Assembly: GCA_032209605.1 (NCBI GenBank)
Contig: JASFXZ010000056.1
Location: forward strand, 1 to 64,000
Direction: 5' to 3'
Length of the DNA stretch: 64,000 nt
From: Mactromeris polynyma
Taxonomy: Eukaryota; Mollusca; Bivalvia; Venerida; Mactridae
In this document: piece after piece, positions 56,973-64,000 of the stretch
Layout: each line of letters starts with the position of its first letter
Numbering within the stretch: position 1 is the first letter of the stretch
Program-made: the position numbers and the translations under genes
The notes under the pieces: model-generated
Told to the model about the DNA's origin: nothing
Database searches by the model: none
What the model saw: only the letters and a program-made list of their open reading frames with translations

Positions 56973-58019
56973 CTAAATAGTGATTAAGTTTTTTTGTTCA
57001 GTGTTTAATTTGTTTAATAACATCTCATTTCCAGGTAGGTTGCTTAGCTGATGTTCAATGTTCTGTATGTTCTTTTCGATTCGTGCTTGTTCCTCGTTGT
57101 CTTCTTTTTTCTTTTTGATTGAAAATTTTATCGATTCATTTCTAATTGTACCTTTAATTATCGCCCATAGTACATTGGGGTTTGCGTCTTTATTTATTTC
57201 TATTATTTCGTTTATTGACCTGCGTATAATGTTTTGATAATCTCTATTAAGGATTAAACTGTTGTTTAATTTAAAGTATCCCGGGCCTCTTTGTGGATTC
57301 AGCATATCAAATTGTAATTTTACGATGGAATGGTCTGACCTATAGCTTGGCTTTATGGTGCAATTTGATACTACGTTAACTAGATTCTGAGAGATAAGAA
57401 AGTAATCTAATCTACAAAAGATCGGGGGTTTAGTATTAGAATGCCAAGTATAACTTTTACTTTCTGGATTTATTAATCTCCAGACATCATGAAGACCATT
57501 ATTTGTAATTATTTTGTTTAATTTATCTGAATTCTGTTTATTAGTGCTTTGTTTTCCGTTTAATTTGTCTTTTTCAAAGTTAAGAACAACATTAAAGTCA
57601 CCTCCAATTATCATTGTTTCGTTAATATTTTCAATGATTGTCTTTTCCAATGAATCAAAAAAGGTTTTATCGTTGTCATTTGGGCCATATACATTAATTA
57701 ATACTATTGTTTCATCGCTTATTTCTAGTTTTAAAGTTTGAATTCGACCTTTCAAAATTACTTTATGTTCTATAACGTTATAGTTAAAGTTTTCACTTAT
57801 GAGAATACCGACACCTTTACTGTTTTTACTACCTCCACTTAAATATAAATCGTTTCCCCATTCTTTCTTCCATAGATCGGTATCCTCGTTATCAATACAG
57901 TGTATTTCTTGTAGAAAACATAAATGGTATTTCTTAATCTTCAAATATTCAAAAATTTTACTTCGTTTCTCTTTAGAAGATAGCCCTTTTGTATTGTAGG
58001 TACATAAGTCAAGAGTCAT
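56973..58019 (-). CDS. LINE ORF2 APE-type endonuclease segment
   Basis: 348 residues from ATG at 58019. Motifs: YNTKGL (Asn9), FLQEIH (Glu38), NVYGPN (109-114), IIGGDFNVVL (Asp141, Asn143), RLDYFLIS (203-210), RSDHSIVKL (Asp229-His230). This is a complete APE-type endonuclease that nicks the target DNA. It ends in a stop 18 bases before the first Met of the RT segment. The frame change lies in A AAA AAC (56994-56988), read here as CAA AAA AAC; one base back gives the RT frame without a stop. Confidence 0.92.
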   Translation of the reverse strand: MTLDLCTYNTKGLSSKEKRSKIFEYLKIKKYHLCFLQEIHCIDNEDTDLWKKEWGNDLYLSGGSKNSKGVGILISENFNYNVIEHKVILKGRIQTLKLEISDETIVLINVYGPNDNDKTFFDSLEKTIIENINETMIIGGDFNVVLNFEKDKLNGKQSTNKQNSDKLNKIITNNGLHDVWRLINPESKSYTWHSNTKPPIFCRLDYFLISQNLVNVVSNCTIKPSYRSDHSIVKLQFDMLNPQRGPGYFKLNNSLILNRDYQNIIRRSINEIIEINKDANPNVLWAIIKGTIRNESIKFSIKKKKEDNEEQARIEKNIQNIEHQLSNLPGNEMLLNKLNTEQKNLITI

Positions 58020-58286
58020 TAAAAAAGGTTAGGTGGTTTTTCGTTTGCATCATGCAGATTTTGTCGTTAAGCAGATATGTTTTAATTATCATTGAAATTA
58101 AGCTCAAAGTAACATGTTGAATAACTAACAAAAAAATACAAGAAAATATATACAATATTATCATGCCAGAAAGATTGGCTATGCGAAACATAAAGGTTAG
58201 TAAGTTTGCGTTTAGCAATTTGGTCGTGGAAAAAAATGAATTTTTGTAATGGTATTATGCAAATATTGTTTACATAGGTAAAATAG

Positions 58287-58301
58287 TAGTTCGTTATTGT
58301 T
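58287..58301 (+). repeat. Target-site duplication, right copy
   Basis: TAGTTCGTTATTGTT, identical to 54003-54017. It marks the 5' end of the LINE. Confidence 0.88.
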
Positions 58302-58439
58302 ACAATATGTGACAAATGTAGTTGGTTACCATGTATCAGACCCCATCCAAGGGAATGGCATGTCTCAGAATCATGTTTTATGGTAATATGTCTACTTCTT
58401 TGGTTTTGTACAGGTCGTGCTTCTGCTTTCTGGTCAGGT

Positions 58440-58535
58440 CAGTCGGTAGAACACTCGACTGTCCATTTCAAACTCGTGTGTTTTAATTAAGCTAGGCGCG
58501 AGGTGCGATCTCGAGACAGATTATTTCTTTCAATC
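58440..58535 (+). repeat. tRNA-derived SINE head
   Basis: GGTCAGTCGGTAGAACACTC resembles an A box and GAGGTGCGATCTCGAGAC a B box, about 45 bases apart. The D-arm is plausible, but the rest does not fold as a tRNA. Confidence 0.5.
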
Positions 58536-58539
58536 TTGA

Positions 58540-59539
58540 TTAATGCGATGAAGATGTCGACATTTATGTAATACCAGGTAAGAACTTGCGGAATACCCAA
58601 GAACACATCTTTTTTTCTGTAACTTTTTATTTTCATACAGCATAGCAAAAAATAACATTTGCACAAACATTATTTTTTCTAAGTAACACCACATATTGAA
58701 GAACCCAAAAAAGAAAGAAACAAAATAATAATAGGAAAATTTAAATGTTTGGCTAAAGTACAGAGTTCGGCAACAGATATTGAAATTGTGTTGGCTTCTA
58801 TTGACTACTTTTTAAGAGAATTGTTTAATATAAATTAAATGGTTATTAGGTTAACATGAAAGATACAATAATGTTGAAAAATATAACAATAGATTATTAA
58901 TGTATATCGAGCACTTTGGTATTGCTATATATATATATCATACAGTGCTTTAAATTCTGATAACTAAATATATTTAAACAGTAATTTTAGAGAAAATCAG
59001 TTAACAGTATGTTGGACCAAAGATTTTTCATAATAAAATATATGTGAAGTACAAGATAGAATGTAAAAGTATATTATATAGTACTAAATGTGACAACATG
59101 ATTAAACATAATACAATTCACAAGAAATATACTGTCTTAATTAAAATTGTTATTTTGTTTTCCCTTATCAGAGACAATATTTATTTCATTACCCTAAAAA
59201 ACAAGAATATCATAAAGCATGGTGTTTAAAAGGGAGGTAAGTATGTTAATAGTTGGATTATTACAGTTCCTTCCCTTGAACACTATGTTTGCTGAACTGC
59301 AAAAAGTGAATTACATAGTTTTACAAATGTAAAATAAAGCATTGCTGTACAAATGAAACATTTTACATGTATATAGAAAAATAGATAGGAGATGAGAAAG
59401 AAGGTCCTTACAAAGAAAAGGTAAAGAGAAAAAAGCACTAAAACGAAGGAGAAAATGAAAGAAAACATAGGTACAAGGTGCGTTCGTGTGGATGTTCCAT
59501 CAGCAAAGAATGGGGAACACTAACACTACCTAATAGAGA
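58540..59539. other. Non-coding stretch
   Basis: About 1 kb, very AT-rich, with a TA run near 58928. No gene seen. Confidence 0.4.
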
Positions 59540-61135
59540 TTTCATTCCGATAAAGCATGAATACAAGGAAAAAGTAGAGAATAAAATGTCCTGCAAGAAA
59601 CTAATGTATATCTCAATGAGTTATTCCTGGCCAGGTCTTTGGTGATCCTCCAGATAGCTGCAAAACCCATCCAAGTTTTCATAAATTTTTGCATGGAGCC
59701 TGATAGAATAGATTGACATTTTAGTGTCAAAATGTTTTAAACTTTTCCTTAAAAGTTTCTATATTTGGAAGAAATTTATTCATTTTACTTTGGTATATAT
59801 GTTGTTTTACAACTAAAACATGACATTTAAAGCAGTCTGTAGTCTCATATTTCCAAGAATAGTATCACACTTAGACCAGTCTGTAAAGATAACATTAAAG
59901 TTTTGGTTTATCCAATCTTTCAGTTGGCCACAAAAGGCGTATGTATGTCTTCACTCCCAAAATAAATGTAAAATACTCTCCGAGTGGTTATGGCAGAATG
60001 TACACTCTTCAGAAATGACTAGCCCCATTTTTGATAGAAGGCGGTTTGTACCAAGAATTCTGTGATTAATTCTATACTGCAGCCATTGAAGTGATGAGTC
60101 TTTAGAGCAGCCAAATGGTATTTCATAATAAAACTTCCAATTAAAGTGTTGAAATATGGCAAGCTCTGTTCTCCATTTGGTCTGAGATTTTAATTCTAAC
60201 ATTTTGTTATTGAGTGTATCATAAATATGTCGACATCCTTTGTTTGCACTACAAATGAGTTTAACTGAGGGTGGTTGGATTGGGTATACTAATGTGCTTT
60301 GTGGCATTTTAATACCTTTTCCCTCAAAAGTTCTCTTAATGCAATTAATCAAACTGTTATATTGTAGAAAGTGAGTTCTGACCTGCCATTTTTCTAAGAA
60401 AACCTCATATGTTAAAAAGGATCCATTATTGCCCAACAAATCTGCAACAAATCTGATTCCTTTTACAAAATAATTATTAAAAAAGAAAGTGTGTGCTGCT
60501 ATTTTAAATAAGTTGTTGTACCATATGGGTACTGTTTGACAATTTTCATTATTCACTGAGATATTATCGGACACCATAATGTAACCTTCAAATACATTCT
60601 TCCAGAATACATTTGAGATTAAAGGAAGTTTACTTTTAATAAAATCACTACCAAATGAACTAAATAGTGTTTTAAATGGATACATATGTGTACTAAGTTT
60701 AAATATTATGAGCTTTTGGATATTAATTTCCTTAGCCAGGTTGTTTTAAATGAGCTCATAAATTCTAAGCCCCCTTGTGCTATATGGTTGAACGATACAT
60801 TTTCTCTTAATCTTGTCTGGACCACCATTCCATAGGAATTTAAAACACATATTTTGTAGACGATTAATCACTTCTTCACATGGGTCCGGGAGACTAATAA
60901 TTAAATGATTAATCTTTGGCAAAGCCAATGTTTTTATGACAACATGTTTTTCCTATTGGGGTTAATATTCTTTTATTCCATGATGCAAATAAAATTTCAA
61001 TTTCATTTATCTTTTTTGTGTTATTTAATTAATGTGATTTCGTTTAAATTTGTTGATCAAGTGACTCCCAGTATTTCAAAAGAATTCTGTTCCCATTTTA
61101 AGTCTAAATCTGGGCATAAGAACACATCTTAGTTC
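59540..61135 (-). pseudogene. L1/Tx1-like LINE ORF2 C-terminal half, decayed
   Basis: Minus-strand blocks: LKWEQNSFEILGVT, ILFASWNKRILTPIGK (61050-60945), VIKTLALPKINHLIISLPDP, KIKRKCIVQPYSTRGLRIYE (60928-60746), then a 244-residue open frame (60685-59951) with KLPLISNVFWKNVFEGYI, LQWLQYRINHRILGTNRLLS and a Cys-His cluster (EECTFCHNHSESILHLFWE). This is the post-catalytic RT thumb plus C-terminal domain. Frameshifts lie near 60945 and 60720. It begins abruptly near 61135, so the catalytic part is missing. It is a different subfamily from the 54-58 kb element. Confidence 0.8.
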
Positions 61136-61301
61136 AACTGCCACACGACATAACTTGAAATGCTGTTGAAAGAAGACGTTAAAATCTCACACAACGAATA
61201 GCCTGTGTTAAACAAGGCCGGTAACTATATCGACCTTATATTGAACACAAAATGCAATATTCAGTTAACGCCCATTGTTTGATTTTGATGTATATATATA
61301 C

Positions 61302-61391
61302 GTCTTCTTTCCGCTTAGTTTAACACCTAACAAATTACATACACAACATAACATTACATATTGTTTGGCCTTTAGCGTGCACAATAGCTAG
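61302..61391 (+). repeat. 90-bp direct repeat, copy 1
   Basis: Starts GTCTTCTTTCCGCTTAGTTT and ends GCGTGCACAATAGCTAG. About 95% identical to 62171-62260 and of the same length. Confidence 0.92.
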
Positions 61392-62170
61392 GGACCTTTT
61401 ATTTTTTAATATATAACATGCAAGTGTACCAAGCAATTTTGTTGCAGAATAATCAGCTATGATAATTCATGTGTACATACAAAATAATTCTCCTTAATTT
61501 CGGTTTGCAGAAACCCTTTTCCAATCAATATTTTATGTATTATAATTCATTTATAATCAAATTATCTATAACAGTAATAAATCAGGCCAGGTTAAAAACC
61601 AGAGATAAAATCTCATCCTGAGAAATGTAAAAAGCTCTGGAAAACTGTACCTGAATTATCACATTTAAACTTTTATATCCACATTGATGTTGTAAATATA
61701 TTTCTCAATTTTCTACATCTAACTGATTTTATCTAGCTACAGCTCTACCCGATTAACCTTTTAATTATTTTTCCAATAAAAAATATGTATATATGCTAAA
61801 ATCCAATCTACCTGTAATTATACAAACATGTTGAAACTAGAAACTTACAAGCTACATGAAATCCACCATATACTTAAGGAACATACAAAGTCTTGTTTCA
61901 CATATACGTTAATGTTTTACTTATTCTTTTAATCAGATATACTTTTAAACCACCCTTACAATTTAATGCAGCTTGAATGCTATCAATGTGGTGTGCTCGC
62001 TAGAACTGATTTCAATCTCCCTTGCCCACTGGTTTACTACATAACATCATTTCAATTGGCTAATGCCCATACATAACAACATTTCATTGGACTTATATCA
62101 CATGACCTCCTGTACGGCCAGCGGTCAAACTGACCGTGACAATAAGACTGCGAAACGCGTGAAAGTGTAT
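61392..62170. other. DNA between the 90-bp direct repeats
   Basis: No gene seen. Contains a short palindrome GGTCAAACTGACC near 62123. Confidence 0.4.
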
Positions 62171-62260
62171 GTCTTCTTTCCGCTTAGTTTAACACCTAAC
62201 AAATTACATACACAACAGAACAATACATATTGTTTGGCCTTAAGCGTGCACAATAGCTAG
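62171..62260 (+). repeat. 90-bp direct repeat, copy 2
   Basis: Matches 61302-61391; the copies are 869 bases apart. Confidence 0.92.
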
Positions 62261-62445
62261 AACAAAGTATTTAAAAGTTAGAATAGAAGTTTCGACTATC
62301 TACCCGTATTAAAAGTAAAACGATCTCTTATAATTCTTGAATAACCATCAATGAAATATTCTTATAAAGCAATTGTAAATCATTTACAAAATAACTTCGG
62401 GTAAATGAAAATTTTACTAATAAAGAGCCCTAAAACAATATGCCA

Positions 62446-62910
62446 TTAAATATTTAAACTTTTGGAAACCTCCAATCTGCTTTCGATTGAATCTTTAATA
62501 TACATATCCTTAGCAACATCTGTTTTCCATCTGCTGTGCCGCTTTAAGCACCTAGTTTTCACTCTGCTATTCGCTGCAGTAGTAGCACCCCCTGCTCTTA
62601 AAGAATGCAAACCAATATTCAAAGTTGGTTCGATTTTCTTAAATAAATCAATAACAATTTTTCTTGCCCGAGTGTAACTAATAGATTTGTCTTTCACAAT
62701 TAATTTGCTTAATCCTTTCGATTTACATACAGGCTTAAACAAAAATGAATCACATTCAACATTTAACTGAGCCATCCCCATATACCTTTTTAACATTTTG
62801 ACTGGACAGGCTGAAGTATGACCTTGATAAATTACAATTTGATTTCCATCTCTGTACTGATCTGTTTTACTTTTAACAATACATATACATACATGTGTGC
62901 CAGAAAATAT
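62446..62910 (-). pseudogene. Tyrosine recombinase C-terminal domain, truncated
   Basis: The frame encodes a phage-integrase-type catalytic domain: IVKSKTDQYRDGNQ, SACPVKMLKRY, GLHSLRAGGATTAAN (box II His and Arg), LKRHSRWKTDVAKDMYIKDS (His and the nucleophile Tyr), and the ESRLEVSKSL ending typical of animal transposon recombinases (DIRS- or Crypton-type elements). These enzymes cut and rejoin DNA through a 3' phosphotyrosine. The N-terminal core-binding part and the first catalytic Arg are missing. Upstream of 62910 the sequence is the repeat copied at 985. Hence the gene was interrupted by that repeat, or the repeat is its intron. No stop lies within the kept domain. Confidence 0.8.
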
Positions 62911-64000
62911 CTTAGTTTTGTCTAAAATCCAACATCGGTACACTTTTTTCCGGTTTCGACCGGGTCCTCGCGATCAAAACCTTTTTTTCGAAAATATTTT
63001 TCTACGTGTGTGTGGGTAATTTATATTTTTTCTCTTTCAGGGCTGATATCTTTGATGCGGTCGTTCCGACTAGTATGACATGACGGATCTGTTTTAACGT
63101 CTGATTTTAATGCAAATTTGGTGTAAAAATTAAAAATTATCAACCACTAGATGACAAAACAGGACCCAAGTGTTACTGTAGATATGTGTGCCCTGTTCAA
63201 TTTTGTTTTCAAATAACCGGAATGAAAAACTCGATTGATATCTGGCCTCTTACTCGAGTCCATATTCACAAAATGAAGTCTTAAGTCAAATCGAAAATGA
63301 CACAACAATTCATTCGAGTTTATTACTGGTAACAATGAATACATTCACTGATATAAGTGGTGGCGATCCTTTCCATACCCGGAAACGGAAATATGCGCCT
63401 GATTTGTGTATATCTTCCAACTGTTCGCGGTATTAATGACTTTTCTTCAAGTGCTCTGGTTTCATATAATTCACCGACTACATAGTAAATTATTTGACTG
63501 ACATCACGGGTCTGTAACTGTCTCTTATGTTGGGGAGTTGTCAAGAGGAGAACATTTCTTTATTTACATCGTTTGCTTCATTGGGGGTAATTGCAAAGTA
63601 TGTTTGAGGTTGGGGGACCCTTAAACCAGGTTTAACCCCCTGGTGGTGTTTTAACCTCTGACCCTTCAATTCTCTACTTTAAATTTGTTTCCATTATCCT
63701 CAACGGTGTGTTGTGTCCATTCTGCGATTGTAATCGTATACAGGTATGGCTTTGTTTTTACAGATGCATGTGTCCTTATACTTATGGGGGTCATTTCGTG
63801 CTCGACTTCTTTATTGGTGTTTTCCTTTACATCTAGTCGATGTTAAACTTACATTGCACGTAACGTACCTTACCATAGTGTTTAATCACTGCCCTTCTTT
63901 CCATTTCAGTCAGTTTCTAATTTGTTTAAGCTTGAACTTGAACATTTAATCACGTTGTACGACACACTGCTGTCTTTGTTACGTTCATGGAAAGACAAAT
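62909..64000. repeat. Interspersed repeat, copy 2 (runs off the window)
   Basis: Same as 985-2096 with small indels. Here a minus-strand frame, 63544-63323 (start MTTPQHKRQLQTRDVSQIIY), is open, while copy 1 has a stop in it. The right end is outside the window. Confidence 0.88.

Larger units (their letters stand above)
54018..58286 (-). mobile_element. L1/Tx1-like LINE insertion with poly(A) tail and 15-bp TSD
   Basis: The element lies on the minus strand. It has a 5' leader of about 267 bases, an ORF2 in three frames (58019-54282), a 3' UTR, an AATAAA at about 54065-54070 and an uninterrupted A tail of 34 bases (54051-54018). Identical 15-base duplications flank it. A long pure A tail and exact duplications indicate a recent insertion. 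There is no ORF1, so it is 5' truncated just before ORF2 or belongs to a lineage without ORF1. Damage is limited to small indels. Confidence 0.92.

Overview
The window looks like AT-rich animal nuclear DNA from a lophotrochozoan, most likely a bivalve mollusc. The evidence is intron-split genes with GT-AG sites, an extracellular protein built from thrombospondin type 1 (TSP1) modules, many decayed non-LTR retrotransposons (one with a 2A-like leader), tRNA-headed SINE-like pieces and many tandem and inverted repeats. This is inference; no species marker is visible. Nothing suggests bacterial or organellar DNA.

Region by region. (1) 1-9.7 kb: the only convincing host gene, on the minus strand. 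A signal-peptide exon (9336-9264) is followed by five TSP1 exons, a sixth TSP1 exon that has lost its splice acceptor, and a terminal exon with an Asn run, a hydrophobic segment and a Gly/Tyr-rich tail. All junctions are phase 1. Four TSP1 exons lie in a tandem array of about 498 bp units. (2) 9.7-17.7 kb: a LINE graveyard. One part is a 2.5 kb tandem duplication of head-to-head LINE pieces. Beside it lie an ORF1 relic and a short leader ending in a 2A-like motif. (3) 17.7-31.2 kb: mostly non-coding. It holds a 17-bp tandem array and a 5.2 kb foldback structure with arms of about 1.8-2.1 kb. A smaller TA-flanked element carrying a C2H2 zinc-finger remnant sits at the foldback's centre. SINE heads and a LINE ORF1 pseudogene follow. 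(4) 31-38 kb: a LINE tail fragment, a decayed multi-exon gene of a repetitive DUF7869-like family, and a hAT-like terminus. (5) 39.5-42.8 kb: about 120 copies of a 28-bp satellite with higher-order structure. (6) 44.58-51.01 kb: a 6.4 kb element with TIRs of about 150 bp, TA duplications and pogo/Tigger-like ends. It holds LINE scraps and a GC-rich near-perfect hairpin. (7) 53.2-58.3 kb: a 46-bp tandem array, then an L1/Tx1-like LINE with poly(A) tail and 15-bp target-site duplication. Its ORF2 is broken only by small frameshifts, one at an A AAA AAC heptamer. (8) 58.4-64 kb: another LINE tail, a 90-bp direct repeat pair, and the C-terminal half of a tyrosine recombinase cut off by a >1.09 kb repeat that also occurs at 985-2096.

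The host gene probably makes a small secreted or membrane-anchored TSP1 protein. The other genes are transposon-derived and mostly dead. The least ordinary items are the TSP1 exon array with a dying exon, the 2A-like leader, the nested foldback and the GC-rich hairpin.
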